This document shows, piece after piece, positions 15,749 to 24,409 of a stretch of DNA of 32,879 nucleotides. The position numbers and the translations under genes were made by a program. Within the stretch, counting starts at the first letter, position 1. Every line of letters starts with the position of its first letter. A model generated the notes under the pieces. The model ran no database searches. It was not told where the DNA came from and saw only the letters and a program-made list of their open reading frames with translations. Source of the stretch: Methylotenera sp. Lineage in GTDB: Bacteria > Pseudomonadota > Gammaproteobacteria > Burkholderiales > Methylophilaceae. The stretch spans positions 1 to 32,879 of the forward strand of contig JAURWJ010000030.1 in the NCBI GenBank assembly GCA_030655015.1. The letters are read 5' to 3'.

Positions 15749-16561
15749 ATGAAACACAACACTTTAAACCAAGTAGCAGCCGTTTTATTATGCATGGTGA
15801 CTACCAATGTCCTCGCTGCGGAAGATGATGTTAAAACACAATTAGCTAAACCTTACGTTACGGTGAATGGTGTTGCTCAGCCTAGCGCTCGTGCTGAAAT
15901 CATGTTGCGCGAGCAATTAGGACGTGGTGTTTCAGATAGTAAGGAGTTGCGTGATGGTGTGCGTGACTTGCTAATCAACCAATCACTAATGGAACAAGAG
16001 GCACGTAAAGCTGGCCTTGATAAAGCCCCCTTGGTACAGGCACAAATCGACTTGGCGCAACAAAATATCTTAGCGCAAACCTGGCAACAAAAAGTGCTGA
16101 GTGAAGTCACTATTATGGATGATGAAATCAAAGCGGAATATGATAAGCAGATTGCCCGCTTAGGTGATAAAGAATATCTCATTCGTCATTTATTGGTTGC
16201 AGATGAGTCTATCGCTAAACTCCTTATTGAAAAGCTACAATCAGGTAGCAAAATGGCTGACCTTGCCAAAGACTACTCACGGGATGCTACCACCAAAGAC
16301 AAAGGTGGATTAACGGACTGGACGAGCATGGTGAACTTTTTACCGCCCATCGCAGATGTGTTGCCTAAGTTAACGAAAGGTAAATTTACGCAGCAAGCGG
16401 TTCAATCCAACCTGGGCTGGCACATCTTGCAATTAGAAGACACACGCCCATTCAAAGCGCCAGCGCTCGAAACACTCAAACCACAGCTTACGCAGATTAT
16501 TGCAAGACGTATGCTGGAAGCACGTCTTTTAAAACTCAAAAACGCGGCTAAGATACAATAG
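15749..16561 (+). CDS. Periplasmic parvulin-type peptidyl-prolyl isomerase (PpiC/SurA-like)
   Basis: A 270-residue protein with a signal peptide (cleavage near VLAA, residues 20-24), an N-terminal chaperone-like helical part (about 30-135; REQLGRGVSDSKELRDGVRD) and one parvulin domain at about 140-235 (YLIRHLLV, KDKGGLTDW, LGWHILQLEDTRPF), then a helical C-terminal tail. It should act in the periplasm on Xaa-Pro bonds and as a holdase. Its position between tpsA and tpsB recalls Par27 of Bordetella, a parvulin that binds filamentous haemagglutinin; helping TpsA cross the periplasm is therefore the likely job (inference from position and precedent). A Shine-Dalgarno-like AGGAG lies at 15730-15734, 14 bases before the ATG, which is long spacing. 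Confidence 0.9.
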   Translation: MKHNTLNQVAAVLLCMVTTNVLAAEDDVKTQLAKPYVTVNGVAQPSARAEIMLREQLGRGVSDSKELRDGVRDLLINQSLMEQEARKAGLDKAPLVQAQIDLAQQNILAQTWQQKVLSEVTIMDDEIKAEYDKQIARLGDKEYLIRHLLVADESIAKLLIEKLQSGSKMADLAKDYSRDATTKDKGGLTDWTSMVNFLPPIADVLPKLTKGKFTQQAVQSNLGWHILQLEDTRPFKAPALETLKPQLTQIIARRMLEARLLKLKNAAKIQ

Positions 16562-16590
16562 CGCACTTAACTGTTAGCACAATTGATTAT

Positions 16591-18264
16591 ATGACACACT
16601 TTAAACAACACCGATTATCTTTTGTACTCATGTCTGCGGGTTTGATTACGTCAAGTTTTGCCTTCGCAGCAAATCCTCCCGATGCGGGCCAAACATTGCA
16701 AGAGGTGGCACCAACACTAGAAGCACCGCGTGTTTCTCCTGAAATTAACATAGAAGCGCCGGCGCTGACGGAAGTTTTACCCGGCGGCGCCAGCGTTACA
16801 TTGCAATCGATTACCATTAAAGGCAATACACTTTTTAACGAAAGTGTATTGAAGGCGGTGCTTGGTGACGTGGTCGGTAAAACTTATGATATGGCTGGTC
16901 TTAAAAGTATCGCTAATCAAATCACTAGTTACTACCGCAATAACGGTTATCCATTTGCACATGCTTATATCCCTGCACAGCCAATCAATGAAGGTGCGCT
17001 ACGGATTGAAATCCTTGAAGGCCAGTATGGGCAAGTACAAGCCGTAGGAGATGACACGATCATCTCACAAGCTGGTAAGTTTCTGTCAGCACTGGTTTCT
17101 GGCAAAGTTATTCAAAGCAAGTCATTAGAACGTGCGGCATTGATCGTGGATGATCTACCCGGTATTCGTGCAGTACCCATTATTCGCCCTGGCCAAGAAG
17201 TAGGAACAGGCGATTTGGATGTGCAAATTGAACGAGATGGTCGCTTTGGTGGCGATGTTGGGCTAGATAACCATGGTAATAGATTTACTGGTCGAAGCCG
17301 CGCTAAAGTGAATCTTAATGCCGACAGCCCATTCATGATGGGAGATCGAATTACCATTAACAGCCTCTACTCTGAAGAAGATATGTGGCAAGGCTCACTG
17401 GGGTATAGTTTGCCGCTAGGCGGAAGTGGTCTGCGCGGTAATGCTAGGTATTCACATTCTTACTACGAGCTTGCTAAAGATTACGCTAACTTACAAGCGC
17501 ACGGTACCGCTAAGGTAACTAGCTTGGGCTTGAGCTATCCTCTTGTTCGTTCGCAAAAAGCAAATCTCACACTAGCCGCAACCTATCAGCACAAAAAACT
17601 GAACGATCAACAGGATGTGGCCAGTACCAGTAAAAATAAATTTAGCAATAGTCTTCCAGTTACTATGAGCTTCGATCTGCGTGACGGTTTAGCAGGGGGT
17701 GGTGTTACTTATGGCAATGTCAGTTGGACGCATGGCGTTCTTAATTTAGATAAGGAGCTGAACGCCATCGATCGACTCACCGCAAAAACAAACGGTGATT
17801 TTGATAAGCTCAACATCGATATTGCACGACAACAAGCATTACCCGCAAACTTCACGCTATATAGTCGGGTTTCAGCACAGTTGACCACAGACAACTTGGA
17901 CTCATCAGAAGACTTTGGTTTAGGCGGCGCGAATGGCGTGCGTGCCTACCCGAGCGGTGAAGGTTATGGTGATGAGGGTTGGTTGGCTCAGGTTGAACTA
18001 CGTTACAGCGCGACGTTAGCCAATGCAGTGACGCTAAGTCCTTACGCTTTTTATGACAGCGGCAGTGTTCGCATTAACCACAAGACTTGGGATAAAGCTG
18101 AGAACACACGTAGTGTTACTGGTACTGGGTTGGGTTTGCGTGCCTATTACAAAGATTTTAACGCAGATGCGAGCTTTGCTTGGCGCGCCTATGGCGGAGT
18201 CCCTCAATCTGATACGAAGCAATATCAACCGATAGTATGGGTGAATGCAGGGTACAAGTTTTAA
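16591..18264 (+). CDS. TpsB: two-partner secretion outer-membrane transporter (ShlB/FhaC/HecB family)
   Basis: A 557-residue Omp85-superfamily transporter of usual TpsB length. Signal peptide cut near FAFA (residue 26-27); a short Pro-rich linker that may act as plug helix; two POTRA domains at about 65-210 (first begins VTLQSITIKGNTLFNESVL, with YYRNNGYPFAHAYIPAQ); 16-strand barrel from about 215 to the C-terminal Phe (WVNAGYKF). The loop-6 motif appears as VRAYPSGEGYGDEGW, with Arg451 of the VRGY-type signature kept and Ala replacing the usual Gly. It recognises the TPS domain of TpsA and moves it across the outer membrane. It lies 29 bases after the PPIase gene, so one transcript is likely. 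Confidence 0.94.
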   Translation: MTHFKQHRLSFVLMSAGLITSSFAFAANPPDAGQTLQEVAPTLEAPRVSPEINIEAPALTEVLPGGASVTLQSITIKGNTLFNESVLKAVLGDVVGKTYDMAGLKSIANQITSYYRNNGYPFAHAYIPAQPINEGALRIEILEGQYGQVQAVGDDTIISQAGKFLSALVSGKVIQSKSLERAALIVDDLPGIRAVPIIRPGQEVGTGDLDVQIERDGRFGGDVGLDNHGNRFTGRSRAKVNLNADSPFMMGDRITINSLYSEEDMWQGSLGYSLPLGGSGLRGNARYSHSYYELAKDYANLQAHGTAKVTSLGLSYPLVRSQKANLTLAATYQHKKLNDQQDVASTSKNKFSNSLPVTMSFDLRDGLAGGGVTYGNVSWTHGVLNLDKELNAIDRLTAKTNGDFDKLNIDIARQQALPANFTLYSRVSAQLTTDNLDSSEDFGLGGANGVRAYPSGEGYGDEGWLAQVELRYSATLANAVTLSPYAFYDSGSVRINHKTWDKAENTRSVTGTGLGLRAYYKDFNADASFAWRAYGGVPQSDTKQYQPIVWVNAGYKF

Positions 18265-18574
18265 CACTACATTTTAGGGAACTTACGGATAGGGTCGACT
18301 GTTGTCGGTGTGTCTTTGTAACTGACAGGCAGCTTTGGGGCTTGGATTTAGCCGCCATACGCTATAAAGTGAGAATGCTTTTTTAGGTCAAAACCTACCT
18401 GATGAAAAACTTAATAAATTACCAACGTCCGTTTCATGTAATTTTCAGGCTGTTTTAGGTGGCTTTTTTTGCAACTGTAATAAGTGGCTCTTTTGGGTAA
18501 GAATACGCACCATTTAATGGTATTTTGAAAATGGTTCTAATTTCACAAAGATTTATATCAATCAGCAAGTTATC
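18265..18574. other. 310-base spacer between convergent tpsB and glycosyltransferase genes
   Basis: AT-rich, no open frame worth calling. A weak hairpin TAGGT-CAAA-ACCTA lies around 18385-18398 after a T6 run, and an uninterrupted T8 run (GGCTTTTTTTTGC) around 18461-18470 has no clear stem before it. No convincing terminator for either gene was found. Confidence 0.5.
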
Positions 18575-19345
18575 TTAACGGCTAAACACGCTTAACAAAC
18601 GCCGCATCAACAGCATAGGCAGACGTAGCACAAAGCCGCAAAACAGCCGTGTGTACATCCAGGTGAGCAGGGTGTTATCGCGCAGGTAACGAAAGTGCGA
18701 AACACCGCCTTCATCGATGCTGAAATAACGCACTGGTGCGGGCAGGTTTATCACTTTTACCCCACGCCAGCTCAATCTTATCGCAGCTTCTGGATCAAAA
18801 TCGAAATGACGCATCCAGGGCTGGTAGCGCATGACTTTTCTTAACGGGTCGATGGGGTAAACACGAAAACCAAACAGTGAGTCACCGATGCCTGCCCATA
18901 AGGTTTCCAAATTGGCCCACCAGTTGGATATTTTTCGTCCCTGCACACGCAGGTTTGGCGCGCTGGCATCAAAGATTGGCATGCCTAGCACCATGGCGTC
19001 TGGCTGCCTGATAGATTCGGTCATAAAGGCGGGTATCAGCTCCGGCGGATGCTGCCCGTCTGAATCCATGGTCAGTGCGTGTGTGTAGCCCTCTGCGGCG
19101 GCCAGGTTCAATCCATGCAATACCGCAGCGCCTTTGCCTTTGTTGCGTGGCAAATAGATTACGCGCAGACCTGAATCTTCTGCTGCCATGGCTTGTAAAG
19201 CTACTTCGGAGCCATCTGTACTACCATCAATCACCACCCATATCGGATTCCAGTACAAACGGGCTGCGCGTACGGTGTCATACACTTTAGGCCCCGGATT
19301 GTAGCTGGGGATGAGTACGATATGGCTGGTAGAGGCAGTGATCAT
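18575..19345 (-). CDS. Family 2 glycosyltransferase
   Basis: A 256-residue GT-A fold enzyme of the dolichol-phosphate-mannose-synthase-like GT2 group. VLIPSYNPG opens the nucleotide-binding fold, VIDGSTDGS and NKGKGAA follow, and the metal-binding DxD is MDSDGQHPP near residue 93-101. The last 40 residues (LLTWMYTRLFCGFVLRLPMLLMRRLL) are amphipathic to hydrophobic, suggesting membrane association. It is the last gene of the - strand operon with the chorismatase and acyltransferase; its ATG overlaps the acyltransferase stop (ATGA). In aryl polyene and xanthomonadin loci, GT2 enzymes occur beside acyltransferases and are thought to attach the polyene to a membrane carrier or lipid; the sugar donor cannot be read from sequence. 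Confidence 0.88.
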   Translation of the reverse strand: MITASTSHIVLIPSYNPGPKVYDTVRAARLYWNPIWVVIDGSTDGSEVALQAMAAEDSGLRVIYLPRNKGKGAAVLHGLNLAAAEGYTHALTMDSDGQHPPELIPAFMTESIRQPDAMVLGMPIFDASAPNLRVQGRKISNWWANLETLWAGIGDSLFGFRVYPIDPLRKVMRYQPWMRHFDFDPEAAIRLSWRGVKVINLPAPVRYFSIDEGGVSHFRYLRDNTLLTWMYTRLFCGFVLRLPMLLMRRLLSVFSR

Positions 19346-20199
19346 AACAAAGGCGTTCCGTGTGCGCTAAAACCGTGTAGGGCTTCATTTTGCGTAGTCA
19401 TTGGAAACAATAAGCCTTGAGTAGGGGCTGGCTGCGATGATGAAGGGTTTAGCGCTAGGGAAAAATAGTCTTCCAGTTCTGCCATGAAGCGGTGAGCATT
19501 TTCTGGCGGGTCGAAGCGCTTTCCCAATGTGATCTTGTAACGGACAGGCATGACAGGTTTGCGGAATAATGACCAGCCTTTACTTAGGTAAGGTGAATTG
19601 GTTTCAATCAATACGGTCTGTACTGGTACTTGCGCTTGCATGGAAATCAGGGCGATGCTGCCTTTGAGGGCGTTGATAGGCTGGTGCGTAGTGCGGGTAC
19701 CTTCAGGAAATAACAGCAGGTGGCTATTAGCTTTAAAGTCTTCACTCGCTTGCATTACCATCTGCCGTATTGGTTCATTGCGGATATAACGCGCCAGACG
19801 TGCGCCAGCCCCCAGAAAAATGTTGTTCATTAACGCTGACTTCATCACGCAGGCCACGTTAGGCAAACGCGAGATAATCATGACCGCATCCAGCAGGCAC
19901 GGGTGATTAGGCGCAATGATGAGCGATGTTTCGCCCCGTAATGTATCCAGCTCAGTTAAATCAAAACTGCAGCGGCGTGACATACTTAAACTGGCAAGAT
20001 AGGCGCGAAACAAAGCCATGATGACGTAGCGACCCCAGCGCATGGCGTAGTGCTTGGGTAATAATGGGAAAAGTGGGGCAGCTACTAGCGTCCAGCCTAG
20101 GGTGAGAAGACCCAGCCATAGCAATCCAAGGTATAACACAAGATAATCATATACCCCGAGTAATAATTCCCTGACAGATTGCAGCCTCATTCTGGTCAT
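19342..20199 (-). CDS. PlsC-like 1-acyl-glycerol-phosphate acyltransferase family protein
   Basis: A 285-residue membrane acyltransferase. A hydrophobic N-terminal stretch (about 10-45; YLVLYLGLLWLGLLTLGWTL) anchors it in the inner membrane. The catalytic HX4D motif is NHPCLLD near residues 98-104, and the glycerolipid-binding block is FPEGTRT near 165-171. Start and stop both overlap neighbours by ATGA (20196-20199 and 19342-19345), so it is translationally coupled with the chorismatase and the glycosyltransferase. Housekeeping plsC is possible, but the operon points to transfer of an aryl polyene acyl chain onto a lipid or sugar-lipid acceptor. No catalytic residue appears to be missing. 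Confidence 0.88.
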   Translation of the reverse strand: MTRMRLQSVRELLLGVYDYLVLYLGLLWLGLLTLGWTLVAAPLFPLLPKHYAMRWGRYVIMALFRAYLASLSMSRRCSFDLTELDTLRGETSLIIAPNHPCLLDAVMIISRLPNVACVMKSALMNNIFLGAGARLARYIRNEPIRQMVMQASEDFKANSHLLLFPEGTRTTHQPINALKGSIALISMQAQVPVQTVLIETNSPYLSKGWSLFRKPVMPVRYKITLGKRFDPPENAHRFMAELEDYFSLALNPSSSQPAPTQGLLFPMTTQNEALHGFSAHGTPLL

Positions 20200-21251
20200 A
20201 AACGTTCTGATAGGTGCCAGGCGGTTGCTTCAATTTCCAGCAGCAGCTCACGGCGGCATATATCAGCCTGCACAAAAACAGCTTTTATTGTACCGCCAAT
20301 GTGGCGTTGTATTTCATTGCGTACCAGTGATAAATCTGTTGCATGGCGGATATAGACCTTAAAAAAAATATGCTGCAAATCAAATGTCTGCTCACCAAGC
20401 GTACGATTAGCCTCGGCAATCACCGCATCCAGATTCGCCAGCGTTTCCTTGGTTTGCGCGACTACGTCTGATGCATGCAGCGACTGATGCCCAACAATGC
20501 TGGCCGTGCCTGATATGAATAAGAGGTCATCTTGTTCCGCACGCAATAAAGTCGCGCGGGAAAAATTTGGCGTGCGTGGACCATACGCTTCCGGATATTC
20601 GTATGCACTTACCTGACGTGGGTTTTCAATAGCGATTGGTGCTTTACGTCCAAGCAGAAAGGCGATGGTAAGTGGTCCGTCGGCTAGGCCCAACGCGCAG
20701 GCGGCCGGCAACTGGTCGCTAGCCTCGCGGCCACAGGCTAGAAAAGCATCCTTGCGACCCACATTAAACTGACGGTAGCGCTCCAGCTCATGGCTGATGC
20801 CGTTGATGTCAGCCATGTAATTCCAGAACCGATAAGCATGGGGGTAATCCAACGCATCCATTAGTGCAAATATCTGACGATAAGCAGATTCCGTAGTCTG
20901 TTGTAATGGTGCCGTAACTGCCCTAGCTTGTGGGAGCGCTGATTCTGGCAAGCTAAGGACGCCAAACAGAAATTCATCGCTATAACGATATTGAATTGCA
21001 CCGTGATGACCATGCCCTAACGGTTTGTCTGATGACAAAGCTGTATGACTCAACCATATCTCGCAGGCCACATCTGCGCCATCCAGAATAGGTGCATGTA
21101 TTTGAATCATCGGGATTTCAGTATTGCTGTCTGTTGAAGATTCAACAAAGCATACGGCGCCCAGAATACATTTTTGCTGTAGCTGCGACCGCTTAAAAAT
21201 ACCAGAAAATGGCATGTACGCGGGTTGTATATCTAATATCGGTAAGCTCAT
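20196..21251 (-). CDS. XanB2-type chorismatase (FkbO/Hyg5 family)
   Basis: A 351-residue protein of the chorismatase family, which has a YjgF/RidA-like trimer fold and splits chorismate to hydroxybenzoate (or dihydroxycyclohexadienoate) and pyruvate. Family signatures: RFWNYMADIN, RYRQFNVGRKDAF, NPRQVSAYEYPEAYGPRTP, LFISGTASIVGHQSLH and the C-terminal ICRRELLLEIEATA that holds the conserved active-site Glu. In Xanthomonas XanB2 makes 3- and 4-hydroxybenzoate, used for xanthomonadin starter units and ubiquinone. First gene of the - strand operon, so the likely role is to supply the aromatic head group to the ketosynthase set at 519-3755. Which product (3-HBA or 4-HBA) it makes cannot be told without structure-guided alignment. 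Confidence 0.87.
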   Translation of the reverse strand: MSLPILDIQPAYMPFSGIFKRSQLQQKCILGAVCFVESSTDSNTEIPMIQIHAPILDGADVACEIWLSHTALSSDKPLGHGHHGAIQYRYSDEFLFGVLSLPESALPQARAVTAPLQQTTESAYRQIFALMDALDYPHAYRFWNYMADINGISHELERYRQFNVGRKDAFLACGREASDQLPAACALGLADGPLTIAFLLGRKAPIAIENPRQVSAYEYPEAYGPRTPNFSRATLLRAEQDDLLFISGTASIVGHQSLHASDVVAQTKETLANLDAVIAEANRTLGEQTFDLQHIFFKVYIRHATDLSLVRNEIQRHIGGTIKAVFVQADICRRELLLEIEATAWHLSERL

Positions 21252-21336
21252 GCGCTAACTGTCATGCGAAAAAAACGATAGAGGATAACGCTAGATGGAT
21301 ATTCATGAGTAAGATTCTTTAGCTATCAACAGTAGA

Positions 21337-21342
21337 ATTATA
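21337..21342 (-). promoter_or_regulatory. Candidate -10 box for the chorismatase operon
   Basis: Read on the - strand, a perfect TATAAT lies about 85 bases ahead of the chorismatase ATG. No good TTGACA was found at the expected distance, so recognition may depend on an activator. The ATG itself has no strong Shine-Dalgarno. Confidence 0.35.
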
Positions 21343-21470
21343 TCGCATCGCTGTTGGCATGCATCTGAAATTGAACTAGCTTTCTCTTAAATGCGTATTC
21401 AGCCTTTATCCAAGTTGGCGCGTACCGCCCAACGCACTAAGCTTGATGTTTGCCAAGAGGCGGCTGCTAC

Positions 21471-22358
21471 CTATTTAGTCGGAAATGGTATTGCGTTGAC
21501 AGCCATCACGGCAGGATGATTGGCGCGCCTTTCTACTGAAATTGCGTAAAAACGTTCGACCACTTCATCGGTTTGGCCTATTTTAACCACATTATGTTGG
21601 CGTTGAACTTCGTCCGCGATGATGGTTGGCGCTGTAAAAATACCGACACCTGCTTGTCCAAATGCCCGCATCAGCGCGCTGTCATCAAATTCGCCAATGA
21701 CGTGTGGTTGAATCCGTTGCGCGTTGAGCCATTGCATGAGCCGTTTACGTACGGCGCTGTCTTCTCCTGGCACTAACATAGGTGCGTTGCCTAGATTTTG
21801 AGGAAAATTGTGACCATAGTTAAGCGCGAGTTTTTTGGTGGCAAAAAAACTGATGCCACATTCACTTAGCTGATTACTACGTCCTTTTATATCAATTTCG
21901 CTAGGCATGGGCCTATCGGCTAACACAAGATCAAGCCGATGAATAGCAAGCTCACCAAGCAGTGGTTCTAACTTACCTTCGCGACAAACGATTTTAATTG
22001 GTTCTTTGAGAGACATTGCCGGTGCAAGCAATTGGTAAGCGATAGATTTAGGGACCGCATCAGAAATGCCAACTTTAAATAATCGTCGCCGCTCATTGGC
22101 ACCAGCGCGTAGCATTTCTTCTAGCGCATTGCTTGCTTGAAATATATCTTCAGCGTAAGTGAGCGCTAACTGTCCCGCTTCGGTAAGCTCAATACCACGT
22201 CCAACACGCCTGAATAAAGCAACACCTAATGATGCCTCAAGAATGCCAATTTGTCCGCTGAGTGTTTGCGGCGTGAGATTGAGTTGTTTACTGGCGCGCA
22301 CCATGCTACCAGCGCGGGCAACCGCCCAAAAATAATGAAACTGTTTGTAATTGATCAT
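21471..22358 (-). CDS. nhaR: LysR-family transcriptional regulator, NhaR-like
   Basis: A 295-residue LysR regulator of normal length. The winged helix-turn-helix occupies residues 1-60 (NYKQFHYFWAVARAGSMVRA; LTPQTLSGQI; LFRRVGRGIELTEAG), and the wording matches the NhaR subgroup, known in Escherichia coli as the Na+-responsive activator of the nhaA antiporter and of biofilm genes. The C-terminal two thirds is the substrate-binding-like effector domain. No antiporter gene is nearby; the gene is divergent from htpX across 110 bases, so htpX or autoregulation are the local candidates. The 3' end approaches the chorismatase promoter region (219 bases away). Confidence 0.82.
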   Translation of the reverse strand: MINYKQFHYFWAVARAGSMVRASKQLNLTPQTLSGQIGILEASLGVALFRRVGRGIELTEAGQLALTYAEDIFQASNALEEMLRAGANERRRLFKVGISDAVPKSIAYQLLAPAMSLKEPIKIVCREGKLEPLLGELAIHRLDLVLADRPMPSEIDIKGRSNQLSECGISFFATKKLALNYGHNFPQNLGNAPMLVPGEDSAVRKRLMQWLNAQRIQPHVIGEFDDSALMRAFGQAGVGIFTAPTIIADEVQRQHNVVKIGQTDEVVERFYAISVERRANHPAVMAVNAIPFPTK

Positions 22359-22468
22359 AATGCTACAATAGCTCGTAAAAACCGAATAATCAATCAGTAA
22401 TAATCTGCTTTTATTGCGTGTTAAAACAAGCTAAAGTGAGCGCTGTTATCACAGTAAGGACATAAATT

Positions 22469-23347
22469 ATGAAACGTTTGATTTACTTTTTTGCGACTAA
22501 CATTGCCATTATGCTGGTGCTTTCGGTCACCATGCGCATACTAGGCGTAGAGCCATATTTGAATGAAAACGGACTTGATTTAGGCAACTTGCTGGCGTTT
22601 GCTGCAATTATGGGTTTTGGTGGTGCATTTATTTCATTGGCGATGTCCAAGTGGTCGGCTAAGCGTATGTCTGGCGCGGTGGTGATTGAAGAACCACGCA
22701 CAGCAACTGAAATTTGGCTAGTAAAAACGGTGCGCGCGCAGGCGGATATGGTGGGCATTAAAATGCCAGAAGTAGCGGTGTTTGACTCGCCAGAGGTGAA
22801 TGCGTTTGCTACGGGCATGACCAAAAATAGCTCGCTGGTGGCTGTTTCTACAGGCTTACTTAATAAAATGAGTAAAGATGAAGCCGAGGCCGTGCTAGCG
22901 CATGAAGTGTCACATATTTCCAATGGCGATATGGTTACGCTGACTTTGATTCAGGGCGTAGTGAACACTTTTGTCATGTTTTTATCGCGCGTCATCGGCT
23001 ACGCGGTGGATAAAATTATTTTCAAAACTGAAAAAGGCACGGGCCCAGCGTTTTTTATCACCATGATGATTGCTCAATTTGTTTTAGGAATATTGGCATC
23101 TATCATCGTGATGTGGTTTTCACGTCAACGAGAGTTCCGTGCTGATGCAGGTGCGGCTAAACTCTCTAGCGCAAAAAAAATGATTGCGGCATTAGAGCGT
23201 TTGCAAGCTCAGCATGAGCCTTCAGTATTGCCTGAACAAATGGCGGCTTCTGGTATTTCTGGTGGCGGTGGTAGCGGATTTAAAAAGTTATTTACCACGC
23301 ACCCCAGTTTAGATGAGCGCATTGCCGCACTCCGTGCACTACAATAA
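22469..23347 (+). CDS. htpX: Membrane zinc metalloprotease HtpX
   Basis: A 292-residue M48 protease of standard length. Two N-terminal membrane helices (about 4-24 and 35-55), then the zinc site HEVSH at residues 145-149 with catalytic Glu146, two further helices (about 158-178 and 190-213), and the third zinc ligand Glu222 in [12 protein letters not shown]. HtpX degrades damaged or misassembled inner-membrane proteins together with FtsH. The C-terminal [15 protein letters not shown] ending is typical. Start ATG is preceded by AAGGA nine bases upstream. It is usually induced by envelope or heat stress; no heat-shock promoter was identified here. Confidence 0.96.
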   Translation: MKRLIYFFATNIAIMLVLSVTMRILGVEPYLNENGLDLGNLLAFAAIMGFGGAFISLAMSKWSAKRMSGAVVIEEPRTATEIWLVKTVRAQADMVGIKMPEVAVFDSPEVNAFATGMTKNSSLVAVSTGLLNKMSKDEAEAVLAHEVSHISNGDMVTLTLIQGVVNTFVMFLSRVIGYAVDKIIFKTEKGTGPAFFITMMIAQFVLGILASIIVMWFSRQREFRADAGAAKLSSAKKMIAALERLQAQHEPSVLPEQMAASGISGGGGSGFKKLFTTHPSLDERIAALRALQ

Positions 23348-23364
23348 AATAACTCTTAACAACG

Positions 23365-23395
23365 TGATTAGATGCCCGATCATGGCGTCTAGTCA
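23365..23395. terminator. Stem-loop between htpX and the TerC-family gene
   Basis: A stem of 12 pairs, core GATTAGATGCC against GGCGTCTAGTC with two G-U wobbles on the + strand, closes a 7-base loop CGATCAT. No U-tract follows, so it is either a weak terminator or a hairpin in the leader of the downstream gene. Confidence 0.4.
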
Positions 23396-23440
23396 TACTG
23401 TTACCACTCCGCATTAACAATTAATAGATTTAGAGAACTC

Positions 23441-24409
23441 ATGGGCGAATTACAATCAATCGGTACTTGGTGGATGTGGGCTGGATTTGGCGTGTTTGTG
23501 TTAGCCATGTTAGCCGTAGATATGGTTTTACTAGGGCGTCACGGTGCGCAAAAAGTAAGTTCGCGTGAGGCGCTGATTTGGTCAGCGGTGTGGTTTGCCA
23601 TGGCAATGCTTTTTGGGGCTGTGTTGTGGGGGTGGCTTGATCACACCGCAGGGCGCGCGGTGGCTGATACCAAGGCAATGGAATATCTTACAGGTTACTT
23701 GCTAGAAAAAACCTTGGCGATGGATAACATTTTTGTCTTCGTCATGATTTTTAGCTATTTTGCAGTGCCGCTGGAATTTCAGAAGCGGATACTGGTGTAT
23801 GGCGTGCTGGGTGCGATTGTGTTGCGTGCTTTGATGATATTGCTTGGTGCCTGGCTGATTGCTCAATTTCATTGGGTACTTTATATCTTCGGCGCTTTTT
23901 TACTGATTACGGGCATTAAGATGTTTATTTTTGCCGACCAAGAACCGAATCTGGCTAAAAACCCGTTATTGAAATGGCTACGCAGTCATGTCCGTATTAC
24001 CGATGGGTATCATGGCGACAAATTCTGGATTGTTGAAAAAGGGGTGCGCTGGTTTACGCCGATGTTCCTGGTGTTAGTGCTGATTGAGTTCTCTGACGTG
24101 ATATTTGCCATGGACAGTATTCCCGCTATCTTTGCCGTAACTAGCGACCCGTTTATCGTATTTACCTCCAACATTTTTGCCATTCTCGGTTTACGTGCGC
24201 TGTACTTTTTACTCGCGGACATGGCCGATCGCTTCCATTTGCTCAAATATGGCTTGGCTGTGGTGCTGATATTTGTTGGGACAAAAATGCTGATTGTTGA
24301 GTGGGTTAAGATCCCCGTAGCAGTATCATTAGCTGTAGTGATTGCTGTGCTTGGCATTAGCATCTTGTTAAGTTTAAAAGCGACCGCAAAGCATGAGCCG
24401 AGATATTAG
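23441..24409 (+). CDS. TerC/Alx-family integral membrane protein
   Basis: A 322-residue polytopic protein with about eight or nine membrane helices. Family motifs: AVDMVLLGRHG in helix 1, LLEKTLAMDNIFVFVMIF, and LVLIEFSDVIFAMDSIPAIFAVTSDPFIVFTSN, whose acidic residues within the membrane are thought to bind metal. Alx of Escherichia coli is linked to manganese export and high pH; TerC to tellurite resistance and metalation of exported enzymes. The Alx length and the C-terminal helices fit the Alx branch. The 93-base upstream gap is too short and lacks the conserved core for a yybP-ykoY manganese riboswitch. Its stop overlaps the stop of the convergent sensor gene (TTAG, 24406-24409). Confidence 0.92.
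   Translation: MGELQSIGTWWMWAGFGVFVLAMLAVDMVLLGRHGAQKVSSREALIWSAVWFAMAMLFGAVLWGWLDHTAGRAVADTKAMEYLTGYLLEKTLAMDNIFVFVMIFSYFAVPLEFQKRILVYGVLGAIVLRALMILLGAWLIAQFHWVLYIFGAFLLITGIKMFIFADQEPNLAKNPLLKWLRSHVRITDGYHGDKFWIVEKGVRWFTPMFLVLVLIEFSDVIFAMDSIPAIFAVTSDPFIVFTSNIFAILGLRALYFLLADMADRFHLLKYGLAVVLIFVGTKMLIVEWVKIPVAVSLAVVIAVLGISILLSLKATAKHEPRY

Noticed and set aside
18385-18470. Terminator candidates between tpsB and the glycosyltransferase gene
   Set aside because: The only stem is 5 bp and the T-runs are not directly behind a stem, so no terminator is called.
21391-21519. 42-codon + strand frame (MRIQPLSKLARTAQRTKL...) overlapping the end of the LysR gene
   Set aside because: No convincing ribosome binding site, and its 3' part is antisense to the LysR C-terminus; no family recognised.
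23348-23440. Possible yybP-ykoY manganese riboswitch before the TerC/Alx gene
   Set aside because: The gap is only 93 bases and lacks the conserved core; only a simple wobble-containing hairpin is present.
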